Assembly (NCBI RefSeq): GCF_963678635.1
Contig: NC_087064.1
Span: 51,480,684 to 51,544,683 of the forward strand
Direction: 5' to 3'
DNA length: 64,000 nucleotides
Source of the DNA: Symsagittifera roscoffensis
Taxonomy: Eukaryota > Xenacoelomorpha > Acoela > Convolutidae
Under the pieces are notes generated by a model, which searched no databases, was not told the DNA's origin, and was given only the letters and a program-made list of their open reading frames with translations. Numbering within the stretch: the first letter of the stretch is position 1; every line of letters begins with the position of its first letter. Of this stretch, positions 11,767 to 22,950 are shown one piece after another. The position numbers and the translations under genes are program-made.

Positions 11767-12057
11767 AGTCCAAGCATATTTATTGCATTTCTTCTTCGAA
11801 TTTTGGAATAACAAACCGGCCCAAGCATAAATCATCCGTTTTTTCGAAATACGAAACAAAAACCGAATTTGCCCACATTTCTAGGCATATTTAAGGTTGT
11901 TTTGTCAAAAAATTATGCCCTTTGGTTTTCGCCCCCCTTAAAACTTTGCAAATATAAGACTTTTAAAAAATTTCATTTTGATGGTTTCCATGATGAGAAA
12001 GAGCGAATCAAAACAAGTGATTTAAATATCAAAAGTCGCAAAAAAGCATAGAAAGCC

Positions 12058-14448
12058 TCACAAATTTTGAACTGCATACAAAAGCTCTTTTTCTTCAAGA
12101 ACAGAGCTGAAAAAATCATTGTCAGCTGCAACAATGGCCAAGTTGGTGGTTGCACGAGTCACTGCCATATGAAAGCTTTTTCTAAACTCTGTGATACTAG
12201 AGTTGACCATTTTTTCGAGCAAAATAACTACAGTTCCAAACTCGCTTCCGTTGATCACTTTGGTTGACTCCAATTGAATGACTTGTAAATGTGTGTTGCG
12301 CTCACCATGTTTCAGCTTATAAGAAAATGAATTCATCGGAACTTTTCTGGTCTCCAAAAGGGAAACGATTTTCATTTGGCTTCTTGGTGAAAGGAAATCG
12401 ATTACAACAAGAATGCTTGACATAAATTGCGACAATTCAGCAAATCTCATTACTGTTTCAACACATTTTTGGAAAAACTGCTCAGTTTCAGAACCACCTG
12501 CCGATTCAACATAAACAATCTCTGGTGGATTTGTCCCGTCTAGATTGTGAGAAGGTGAACCGTTCAATTCATTCAGAATGTCACCGGTGTTTATGTTTTT
12601 GACAATATTCTTTGAAAAAGTCTGCATTTGTTTTGTAGACCGCATTGCATGTGATAAGGCCACTTCTGTGAGTTTGTAGCTGTGTCTTTCAATAGTAAGT
12701 CTTTCCTCCTCGGAGGAGAAAATAACCAGGTGAGCGTGTTTGTCACAACAAAGTTTTACCAGTTTTTGCATCGACCTGTTGATTAAGGGATCTTCGTCAA
12801 TAAAAATTATGCCCCGTCCCATATTCGCCAGCGCTTCAGGTAAGTCTAGTTCCGTCCAAAATTCAATATCTGAACCACCCAACAATTTTTCAAGCTTAGA
12901 AAACAGAATACGAGCTCTTCCACCTGATCCGTCACATATAACTACGCGACTCCCTGTTTCTCCTTTTTGATAGATGCGCTCAGCCAACTGAGCTAGAAAA
13001 ACCATAAGCATTGTTTTTCCCGATCCTTTTGCTCCTTTAACATTTAAGCGCAGCGGCTTGTGTTCATTTGAAGAATTTGTCAGATTTTTGAAAACTCTAC
13101 CAATTATGTCCAACTGTTCTTTCGTCCAAAGAATAACAGTTGTTTTTTGCCTATCTGCTTCTTTATAAAGTGTCTTTGTGGCTTTTACGAGATCTTGTTT
13201 GCAGCTGATATCTTCTTCTGCTAAGGTTCCATCAAGCTGCTTTTCAAGCCAACCTTCTATTTCATTTGTTTTCACTTGAATAGATTGAATACCATCCGAG
13301 GAAAATCTGTGATGGATCAGAGCGCTGTTTCCTTCCATGGAGTTCAAGGTAGCAAGAAAGGCTACTAGTGTGTCGAATTTTTCAGTTTTTCTCATAATTG
13401 GGAGTTCCAGGATTGTCTTTTCCCATTGCGAGGCGAAGTCGTTAAAATGCGACTTCTGAAAAACAATCACACGATCAGTGTGCCGATTAGTGTGACGATG
13501 AGTGTACCAACTGGTGTCCTCGGCAAGTTTGGCAATCGGCGATTTGAATCCGGGAAGGTAGCAAAAGACTGCGTGAATCGGAACTTCATCAACTGTCTCT
13601 AAGCTAGAGTTCTTCCCAGGTGGGTGTTCAGAGCGGCTATTGTAACACAATAAGTAGCGAACGAAATCAGTGTGCTTTCGCATATCCAACAGCAGTTTTT
13701 GAAGATTTACTTTCTGCTCGTTTTTCACGCTAAACACAAAAATGCCTTTGGTTGGATGTGCAACTATCATGTCAATTTCTACGCTACCAGGCCCCCCTTC
13801 TTCAAAAATGTGACTTCCGTCAACATTTGGTAGAATGATGAGTCCCGAATCCTCCGTTGAGACTTCGTTCACAAACAGTTTGTACAACTTACTCTCGCCT
13901 ATTTCGCCTTTTTGGAGTGACTTGTAGTGTTTCTGAAGTTTTTTACTCAGCTGCTCATTTCGTATCATTATTCGCGGGATTCTCACACATGGTATTGACG
14001 TTTTCTTTCCTGGATTTTTCCAGTCTGGGTACTGGCTTTCCATAAACTGTTTCAAGGAACCATGGTCGCTGAACTTGACTTTACCTCCGCCAGGCCATTG
14101 GATTTCTAGCTTTATCAGCTCTCGCGTCAACTTCTGTAATTGAACTTCAAATTTAGCTACCTTAGTGGAATACAGACTAGCTGGACTAGAGTAAGAACGT
14201 ACAGACGCTCTAGGTTTGACTTTTACATGTGTATTGTCTGAGTTACTGTTTTCAATCACATTTATGCCAGTCTCATTGTACGAGGGAACTTTTCTTAGAT
14301 CAAAATCTAGGATTTTGCTTACAGGTTTGACTTCTCGTCCGGGTAATTCTTTTCGACTAAGTGTTGCGTTGGGGGGAGATACACTGGAACTCGAAGTACT
14401 TTCGGTGATCGCACCGGAGTTGCATCGTATCACACGTTTTGATGTCAT
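12058..14448 (-). CDS. NERD-like nuclease / superfamily 1 helicase fusion
   Basis: This is a 796-residue single-exon frame. Residues 1-90 are Ser-rich and look disordered. Residues 180-245 carry a NERD-like nuclease core: GEIGES, then EIDMIVAHPTKGIFVFSVKN. Asp226 and Lys242 match the D...(E)xK pattern, but the usual Glu before xK is Ser240. From about 435 comes a helicase: Q-motif-like WTKEQLDII, Walker A GAKGSGKT (472-479), Walker B IIFIDED (547-553), a motif IV-like AMRSTKQ (601-607), motif V-like region 727-740 (NGSEFGTVV), and motif VI AVTRA (762-766). This fits the UvrD/Rep-type superfamily 1 fold. Known NERD-helicase proteins act on DNA or RNA and several serve in prokaryotic defence; a similar role here is only inferred. 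The start Met is the first in the frame. No intron, poly-A tail or target duplication is visible. Confidence is high for the domains and low for the role. Confidence 0.85.
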   Translation of the reverse strand: MTSKRVIRCNSGAITESTSSSSVSPPNATLSRKELPGREVKPVSKILDFDLRKVPSYNETGINVIENSNSDNTHVKVKPRASVRSYSSPASLYSTKVAKFEVQLQKLTRELIKLEIQWPGGGKVKFSDHGSLKQFMESQYPDWKNPGKKTSIPCVRIPRIMIRNEQLSKKLQKHYKSLQKGEIGESKLYKLFVNEVSTEDSGLIILPNVDGSHIFEEGGPGSVEIDMIVAHPTKGIFVFSVKNEQKVNLQKLLLDMRKHTDFVRYLLCYNSRSEHPPGKNSSLETVDEVPIHAVFCYLPGFKSPIAKLAEDTSWYTHRHTNRHTDRVIVFQKSHFNDFASQWEKTILELPIMRKTEKFDTLVAFLATLNSMEGNSALIHHRFSSDGIQSIQVKTNEIEGWLEKQLDGTLAEEDISCKQDLVKATKTLYKEADRQKTTVILWTKEQLDIIGRVFKNLTNSSNEHKPLRLNVKGAKGSGKTMLMVFLAQLAERIYQKGETGSRVVICDGSGGRARILFSKLEKLLGGSDIEFWTELDLPEALANMGRGIIFIDEDPLINRSMQKLVKLCCDKHAHLVIFSSEEERLTIERHSYKLTEVALSHAMRSTKQMQTFSKNIVKNINTGDILNELNGSPSHNLDGTNPPEIVYVESAGGSETEQFFQKCVETVMRFAELSQFMSSILVVIDFLSPRSQMKIVSLLETRKVPMNSFSYKLKHGERNTHLQVIQLESTKVINGSEFGTVVILLEKMVNSSITEFRKSFHMAVTRATTNLAIVAADNDFFSSVLEEKELLYAVQNL

Positions 14449-14479
14449 TTTTTCTTCTGCTTTGCTCCAGACATTTTAA

Positions 14480-15690
14480 AATTGCTGCACATATTAATTG
14501 ACGAGTTCATCTAGCCCGAATTAAAACCTCACTAGAGCAAGAAAGTTTACCATACATACCTTAATTTGAAAACTGTCCAAAAATTTGAATCAATTGTACT
14601 TACGGTTCTTAGAGTTGTGTTCATCAAAAAGCGAGCATAAAATTGGTTAAATTGCTTTCGGAAGCAACTGAGAGGTATGAAGAGTAGATACGAACATCAA
14701 ATTTTAACAAGCGTGTCCAAGAAATTTTTTAAGGCCAACTTGTGGGTAATGAAAGGGTAAATAATTCGCAATAGTAGGTAATTCGCATTTTTGCTGACAA
14801 TTCGCAATGGAGCGAAAAATGTCTATTTTCTGACCAAAATTTCTTGACATCAAAAAAATCTCCCTGTTTTGGTGGTCTGAGCAATAAAGCGTTATTAGTC
14901 CAAAATAGCTACTTTTGGTTTCCTAGAACTTTAGAGGAATTGATCTTCTGATTTTTTCCAATGTTTTTATGTTTGAATCTTCAATGTGGGATTTCATAGT
15001 TCTGTCAGATACAAACACTACGATCACCAAAAACGCTTGGAACAGAACAAACCATGCTATGATCATGCGTTCTGTTTTGAGTGAAGACAATATGAAATCG
15101 TAATTAGATCAAAAATTGGAATAGTTGATAACTCAAGTCTGCTTTCTTTTTCAGCTCAATAGTTTGAGCGCTGTACATATTTTTGTATTTTATAAATCCA
15201 CTAGCGTTCATCAATCTCTTTTGTGGTAGACCGAGTGAACACAAACACGTTAATTATATGATTGGAAACTTACAAAAAACATTGATCAAATGGTATAAAA
15301 GTCCAAGTCTATTTTATCTAGAAAACGCATAAATTATTGGTTACACTTGATAAGTTAGAAAAAAGCTAGAAAAACCAATTGTTTACAACTTACAAACAAG
15401 AATAGCCCGTTATTATGCAAGTAGCTGCTCAGTGTTCGGACAATAGTTTTGAAAAGTACTCCAAAAATTTTTCAAACTAGTGTCACTTTTAGGTCGTGGT
15501 GTGATAAAAGGCTTTGAACAAAAAACTAGAGAAACAAGCATTTTCAAATATCATCATAAATAAGCAAATTGATGAACAATTTTTGAAGAAAAAGGAGAGG
15601 AAAAACGAAAAAAAAATTCTTAACTGTTTTGCACTTTTTTTGATTTTTTGAATTAGTTGATTCCAAAAAGGCGCTAAAATTTTCAAAAAA
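14480..15690. other. Intergenic, nothing recognised
   Basis: This is AT-rich sequence upstream of the NERD-helicase gene. Its promoter should lie here, but I see no convincing core element. It has a few short runs such as the repeated 'aattcgca' near 14765-14810. Confidence 0.4.
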
Positions 15691-17868
15691 CGAATGGTAA
15701 TGGAGTAAAACTCGGTTTTTAAAATTTAATTAAAATTTTTATAAGCTTTTAACTCTTAAAATAATCTATGCAAAAACTGCTCGCTCGCTCTTTACTCGCT
15801 CGATTTAAGACGAGACACCAAAAATGTCACAAAGGTTTTTCTCAACACTGGAAAATTTTTTGGAAATTAAAAAAAAATTGTTCGAATTATGACTGTAAGG
15901 GCTTCAATATGATATATCTCTCAATTTTCTCTTATAATTATTTGTGTTAACTGATTTTGCGTGGAAAACAAACAAAAAAGAAAGAAAACTAATTTTAAAG
16001 CTCAAGAAATTGATAGCTCCAAGATTATGTAGAAAAATCAATTTGGAGCAATTTTTCGAAAACTTGCCAATCAATATACCGTTTTTCATTTTCAGTGTCA
16101 TATCTAAAATCTTCAAAGCGAGCCTAATATAATGTAGATCAATAATTTTGGCATTTTTAAACTTTAGTCCAGAACAACAAGTATTGGCAATAAACCTATC
16201 ATTTACCATATTGGAAATTCATTGAATTAAATTCTTTAAAACGTTTGGAACCTACAGTTCGATATCTGTAATCACATGTTGTATCACAGTCTATTGATTG
16301 AAGTTCAACTTTCATGTTAATGAAACACCACCAAGTTTGTCTGATTAAACTAACGTTCCCTTTCAAATTTTCTAGCATACTACCAAGCCAACAAACTATT
16401 ATTTTTCTCACTATCAGGGGAAAAACTTCGTTGATCAAGTGTAAAATTCCGAAGAAATCAACTTTTTTTGCTTAATTTTAACGTTGGTAAATGTTGATTT
16501 TAGCCTCTATTAGCTTTTCTATTATAAAATTAATGAGTGGTAGAGAAAACTAAGTGGTAGAGAACTAATCAGGTTAACAAGTAACATCTCATCGTAGTGT
16601 TTGAATTGACGAGCACCTCATTCGAAAATCTTCCACTACGCTCCTGCTGATATCTCTCAGTTTTCTTAATCTCAAAAAATTGAAATAATTGGTGGAAAAA
16701 ACGCAAATTTTGGCATTTTAATTTTAACTTTTGTAAGCTTTTAACTCATTAAAATAAACTATTCGAAACCTGCTCGCTCGCCTTACTTGCTCGATTTAAG
16801 ACGAGACACCAAATACTTCATTACGGTTTTTTTCTTAACACTGGAAAAAAGTTTTGGAAAATTCAAAAAATCGTTCGAATTATGACTGTAAGGGCTTCAA
16901 TATGATATATTTCGCAACTTTGTCTAGTGATTATTTGTGGTAACTGATTTTGCATGGAAAATCAAAAAAAATAAAGAAGAGTAAAACACATCCGAATACA
17001 AAATGTTTGCCCATTTTTCAACAGATCGGAACAAAAACATCAATTTTCTTGCTTAAAAACTATGAATGATTTTTATCTGCTCTGATCACGGAATAGAACT
17101 GCTTCGACTGTCTTTTTATTGTCCTAACGAAAAACGTTTTAAAACGACGCCAGCTGTTTTCAGACAAAAGTTGAATTTTGCGAGAAATAAGTCATTCTAA
17201 TTTGTTCAATTTGGCAATTTTTGAAACAAGTTTTATTGCAAAACTTGGTCGAACGCAAAATATTATCAAAGATGAAAATATAATTTCGAACTTAAGAGAT
17301 TAATAGCTTCAAGATGAAGAAGAAAATCAGTTAAGAGCAATTTTGCGAAAATTTGCCACTCAACAATGTACCGGTTTGCGTTTTCAGCATCATACATGAA
17401 AGCTGCGAAGCCCGAATAATTTAATCCAGAACGTTATAAATTGGCAATTTTAAACTTTAGTCCAGAACAACAATAAAACCAGTAATGTTTGCCAAATTGG
17501 AAATTAATGGAAATAAAAACTTTAAAACGTTTGAGCCCAACGGGTCGACATCTTTGATCACAAATTCTATCACAAACTATTCTTTGACGGCCGATTGAAA
17601 TGTTAATGAAAAAGAAACCAAGTTTGTCTGAATAAACCAGTGTTCCACTTTGAACTTTTCCCCTTTAGCCAACAGACTATTATTTTTCTCACTATTGTTC
17701 GTACGTATTCAAGAGTATATGTCTGAACAACTCAATTGTTTGCTTGGTTTTAGCGTTGATAAACATTGATCTTAAACCCTATAAGCTTCTCTTTTAGATT
17801 TTCTATTATAAAATTAATGAGTGGTAGAGAAAAAATGAATTAACATCACATCATTTTTTTTTGAATTG

Positions 17869-18032
17869 ATGAGCACCTCATTCAAAAAACTTTCACTATG
17901 CTTCTGCTATTATCTCTAAGTTTTCTTAATCTCAAAAACTCGAATGGAAAAACTCGATGCACCTCATTCAAAAAACTTTCACTATGCTTCTGCTAATATC
18001 TCTAAGTTTTCTTAATCTCAAAAACTCGATGC
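17869..18032 (+). repeat. Direct repeat of about 80 bp inside array unit 2
   Basis: The block from GCACCTCATTCAAAAAAC through CTTAATCTCAAAAACTCGA occurs twice back to back, beginning near 17872 and 17958. The two differ by only a few bases. This is a recent local duplication compared with the diverged array units. Confidence 0.8.
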
Positions 18033-18044
18033 AAAAATCAACGC

Positions 18045-18095
18045 GCACTTACGCACACACTCACACACACGTTCGTACACACACGCGCGCGCTTT
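18045..18095 (+). repeat. CA/CG microsatellite in array unit 2
   Basis: An interrupted run of CACA and CGCG dinucleotides closes the array unit. Equivalent runs close the next full unit and the last unit. Confidence 0.7.
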
Positions 18096-19504
18096 AAGAA
18101 ATATGAAGTTTTCTAAGATTTTGCTGTCTAGGTTAACTTATATGTTGCTTCTGATAGCTTTTGTCATTGAATTTAAAAAACCTAAATTGCAATGAAAATA
18201 CTTAAAACACTCCTTTTTTACATGTTAAGTTTTAAGTTTTATAGGCTTTTAAAAACATTTAAACAAGCATTACTAATCCTGCTTGCTCGCTTTACTCGCT
18301 CGAAATAAAACGAAACACCAAAACTTTTTCAGGCTGGTTTTTCTCAACATTCGGAAGTTTTTTTTTGAAATTTTCAAATGTCCGTCGTATTATGGCTGTA
18401 AGCGCTCGCGCTCTAATATGACATATCACGCAACATTCTCTTATGATTATTTGTTTGTAGTAATTAGTTTGGCGTGGAAAACAAAAAAGAAAGAAAAAAA
18501 AACTAAACACATTCAAATACAAAGTTTTTCCACATTTTTATGTCAATTTTTTTAATCAAGTTTGTTTCTTCAAAACTATGAATGAAAAAACACTGCTTTT
18601 TCTGTTATTCTCACGGAAAAGTTCTGCTTTGACTGCTTTTAGTGTTCCAATGAAAAATGTGTTGAAAATGAAGCCAGAAATTTTCAAAACATTAGAAATT
18701 TCGGAGAAAAAAGTAAGTAATTGTAATTTGTTAAAGTTAGCAACTTTTGAATCATCTTATCTTGCAAAATCTGGTCAAAAGCAATTTATTATCGAAGCTG
18801 AAATTATATTTTTGAGCTCAAGACACTTTTAGCCTTAAGAATTTTTAAAAAACATTTCAGTGCAATTTTGCGACAATTTGCCACCGAACATTGTATCGTT
18901 TTGCGTTTTCAACATCATATCTAAAGACTTCAAAGCGCGATTAATTCAATCCAGATTATTAAAGTTTAGCAACTTCAATTTTTAGTCTGGAACAACAAAA
19001 TTTGGTATTAAATTCACTAAATTTACCTAATTGAAAATTAGATGAAATGAATATGTTTCAAGGTATGAACTCAACGGATTGATATGTTTGCTTACAAGTG
19101 CTGTGACAAACTATTATTTGTTGGCAGATTTAGATGTAAATGCAAAACTACCAAGTTTGTCTGAATACATTAAAGTTCCACTTTAAATTTTTTTAGCATA
19201 CTGCCCAGCCAACAAACTGATTTTTTTCTTCCTGTCAGGGGGAAAATCTCGCAGTTCAAGAGTAAGTATCTGATTACTCAAATTTTTTTGCTCATTTTTA
19301 ACGTTGATGGGTGTTGATCGTAAAATATTTTCCTTTTCTCTAATCAAGTTAATCATTCAGAGACAAAATGAATCAAGTTAACAAATTAACATATCACGTT
19401 TCATTTGATTCGATGAGCACCTCATACGTAAATTTTCCTCTAGAATCCTGCTAATATGTCTAATTATATTCTTAATCTCAAAAAACCAAAATTTTTGGTG
19501 TACA

Positions 19505-19570
19505 ACGCACAAACACATGCCCACTTACTCGCACACATGCCCTCAAACTTGCGCACACACAAGCGTGCGC
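19505..19570 (+). repeat. CA-rich microsatellite in array unit 3
   Basis: Interrupted CACA runs occur at the same place relative to the unit landmarks as the run near 18.05 kb. Confidence 0.65.
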
Positions 19571-21814
19571 GTTTAGAAACACACCCAAATCTAAGATTAG
19601 GCTACCTATGTTAACTTACATATTGCTTCTGATAGTTTTTGATATTAAATTTAAAAAAAAGTTTTAATGAAAGTTTTAAAAAGCTTGTTACTTTGTAAAA
19701 CTCAGTTTTACGTTTTAAGTTTATTTTTTATATGCTTATTAGTTATTCAAATAGGCTTCTTTAAGCCACTTGCTCGTTTTTTTTTGCTCGAATTGAAACG
19801 AAACACCAAGAATTTCAAACCGGTTTTTCTGTCCACGTGGAAACTTTTTTAAAGTTTTCAAACGTGATTCGAATTATGGCTGTAAGGGCTTCAATATGAT
19901 ATATCACCCAACTCTCTCTGATGTCTATTTTTTGTAGCTGATTTTTTGTGGAAAACAAAAAGAAAGAAAAATAAAAACACATCCAAATATAATGTTCTTC
20001 CCCTTTTTTTTAAATGCTCGGAACAAAAAACGTAATTTTTTTCCTTTAGAATTATGAATGACAAAAGACTGCTTTTATCTGCTCTCATCACAAAAAACAC
20101 CTGCTCTGACTGGTTCATACTGTCCTAATGAAAATTGTGTTAAGCTGAGGCCAGCTATTTTCAGGAAATTTGAAGTTTCACGCGTAGTAGTTTATTCTAA
20201 ATTTTTCAGTTTGGCAATTTTCGAATCATCATATTTGGCAAACTTTGTCGAAAACAACAAGTTATCAAAGAACATATTAAAATTTTGAGCTCAAGACGTT
20301 GATAGCCACAAGATGATGCGAAAAAAAATAATTTGGAGCAATTTTGCGACAATTTGCCGCTCACCATTGTCTTGCGTTTTGCGTTTTCCGGATCATATCT
20401 AAATTCTTCAGAGCGCGAATAATTCAATCTGAATTTTAAACTTTGGCAACTTTAATTTTTTGTCCAGAAATACAAATTTCGGCATTAAAACCACTATAAT
20501 ACCAAATTAGATATTAGATGAAATAAATTATAAGATAAAATAAATAAATTAACGTTCGAACTCCATTCAATTTTATTTTTATAAGCTTTTAAGTCATTAA
20601 AAAAGGTATTGTAAGCCTGCTTGCTTGCTTCACTCACTCGAATTAAGACGAAACACAAAAAAAAATTCAAATCGGTTTTTCTCAACACTGGGTACATTTT
20701 TTTGAAATTTTCAGAAGTCGTTCAAATTATGACTTTAAGGGCTCTTATATGATATATCACTCAATTCTCTCTGATGATTTTTTGTGGTAGCTGATTTTGC
20801 GTGGAAAAAAAGAAAGAAAAACTAAAACACATCCAAATGCAAAGTTCTTCCACATTTTTCACATGATTGGAACAAAAAACTTCAACTTTATTCCTTCAAA
20901 ACTATGAATGAAAAAAGACTGCTTTTATTTGCTCTTATCACGGAAAAACTTGATTTGACTGACTTTTTTGTACTAATTACAAATGTTTTAAGAACGACGC
21001 CAGCTCTTTTCGGGAAACTTGAAACTTCGTGCGAACTAGTTCAATTTAAAATTTTTAACCTGACACTTTTTGAATCATCAAATCATGCCAAAACTGGTCG
21101 GTAGCAAAAAAATTATCTAGATGAAATTATAATTTTGAGCTCAAGACATTGATAGCTCCAAGATGATGTAAAAAATCGATTCGGAACATTTTTTGCGAGA
21201 ATTCGCTACCCAATAACTTACCGTTTTGCGTTTTCAGCATCATGTCTAAAATCTTCAAAGAGCGCATAATTCAATTGAGAACATTAAAAGTTGGTAATTT
21301 TTAGTTTTAATCCAGAACAATAAAATTTCGCTCTAAAACCACGTATAGTTACCAAATTGGAAAATAGATAAAAATGTTTTTATTATTTAACGTTTCAACT
21401 CGAAAGGTAGATATCTTTATTTACAAATTGTATCACAATCTACCATTTGACGACCCATTTACATGTTAATGAAAAACCACCATAGTTGTCTGAATAAAAT
21501 AACGTTCCCCTTTAAACTTTTTGGTATACTACCGAGCCAATAAACTATTATTTTTTCACTATGAAGGAAACAAGCTCGCTGCTCAAGAGTGAAGATCTGA
21601 ACAGCTCATTTTTTTGCTCAATTTCAAAGTTGATAAAAGTTGATCTTAACTTCTTATTGGTACAAAAATGGATCAAGTTAACAATTTAACATCCCCCAGC
21701 CCCCCCCCCCCCCCCCCAATTTTATTTGAGTCGATGAGCACTCAAAATTTTTTTTACTATTCACCTGCTCTGCTGATATATCTAATTTTTTTTATCTTGA
21801 AACTTTTGGTGGAC

Positions 21815-21875
21815 ATTACGCACAAACACACACCCACACACAATCGTACTCACACGCGAGCGCACTTAGACATAT
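21815..21875 (+). repeat. CA-rich microsatellite in last array unit
   Basis: Runs of ACAC and CACACG mark the end of the fifth array unit. A C-homopolymer of about 15 bases lies upstream near 21703-21717. Confidence 0.65.
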
Positions 21876-22739
21876 ACACATATCTAAGATTATGCTTTCT
21901 ATGTTCACCTATATGTTGCTTCTGATAGCTTTTGAAATAGAATTCAAAAAAAACTAATTTGCACTTGGCTTATAAGGAAAAATGAACATATGGTTGTTTT
22001 GGAAGTTTCAGCCGAAAAAAGAGAATGATTTTTTGACTCGTATTGCTCAACTTAGTTACTTTCATCTGAACTGAGCTAATTAAATTGATTTACTGACATT
22101 TTGTCAATTCAGTTGACATATAGCTTCATTTTCCAATTGTTACTTAGAATCTGGCCCGAACAAAGACGAGCAAGTTGTTTGCAAAAGAAAAACCGACTTC
22201 ATAATTTTCAGTTTCGAGTTCTCGGAAAAACTTTATCTTCTTTTTCAAATTGGTCCTTTTTTCATTTTTTGCTTGTTTTCAATTGAAAACTACAGCAGGT
22301 TTGTTTCAAAAAGAAATACGAAAATTACGCAAAAAAAACGTGAAAGATTTTTAACTTTTGGCAATTGAGTTTCAGGGATTAAAATTGGGCGCTATAAAAG
22401 CAATTAGAGTTGATACAATTTTCTTCAATTGAGTTTTATGGGTCAGATGAAAATAATCAAGAATGAAACACACTAAAATTGCTCAAAAAAGCCGTTGAGA
22501 GTTTTAATTTCAGGAAAATAGGTTTGTTTTTTAGATTTATGTTCTAAAAAACCTACCGATTCAGTTTTTATGCAAGATTTAGTTCGATCACAAAAAATCT
22601 TAGAAAAAAAAGAGCTTGAGCATACTTCTAAGATTTCTGCATATAATGTATGGGTATATTTATCAAACAAAACCACAAAATTACTGATGTATGCGCATTC
22701 TAACAGCTTCGCTTATTGAAAATCATGCGTTCCAGTCGC

Positions 22740-22950
22740 CAGTGGATTCAGGGGGACTCAGCGCCAAAATATACTACTAGGGGAGGCGCGCGCTGAAAAA
22801 AAGAGATTTTTTGTCGAAATTTTCCAAAAAGTGTCTAAGAACGCCTTTTTTGGCCTGTTTTCAAAATTTTGTCTACGGCGCAGCAAATTTGAAGCCAAAA
22901 ATAGTGTTTTTAGGGCTTTGAGAGAGCTCAGAGAATCATCGGCCTAAAAA
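22740..22950. mobile_element. Truncated hAT-type MITE
   Basis: It begins CAGTGGATTCAGGGGG and shares the interior with the other hAT MITEs (GGCGCGCGCTGAAAAA, TTTTTGGCC, GGCGCAG, GAGAGCTCAGA). The right end is missing, so no target duplication can be paired. From here to about 24050 the sequence is AT-rich without recognisable genes. Confidence 0.65.

Larger units (their letters stand above)
15690..21965 (+). repeat. Tandem array of about 0.85-1.5 kb units (five copies)
   Basis: A landmark of clustered CTCGCTCG and TTTAAGACGAGACACC recurs at about 15.78, 16.77, 18.28, 19.77 and 20.62 kb. Each is followed about 100 bp later by a TATGACTGTAAGGGCTTC-like block. Later landmarks are GTTTGTCTGAATAAA, GAGCACCTCATTC and a CA-rich microsatellite, then CTTCTGATAGCTTTTG. 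Units 2 and 3 are about 1.5 kb; units 1 and 4 are shortened. Copies are diverged, with many indels. No terminal repeats or transposon proteins were seen, so this reads as an old satellite-like array. Confidence 0.8.

Noticed and set aside
12058-14448. Reading the NERD-helicase gene as bacterial contamination
   Set aside because: It is embedded between animal-type repeats that recur through the scaffold, its base composition is similar to the coding parts of neighbouring genes, and it lacks an operon context.
12067-14479. Several plus-strand frames (12067-12267, 12740-12970, 13857-14045, 14216-14479)
   Set aside because: All are antisense to the NERD-helicase gene and show no motifs.
15690-21965. 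Possible CRISPR array
   Set aside because: Repeats are hundreds of bases long and diverged, with no short identical repeats and uniform spacers; the DNA is eukaryotic.
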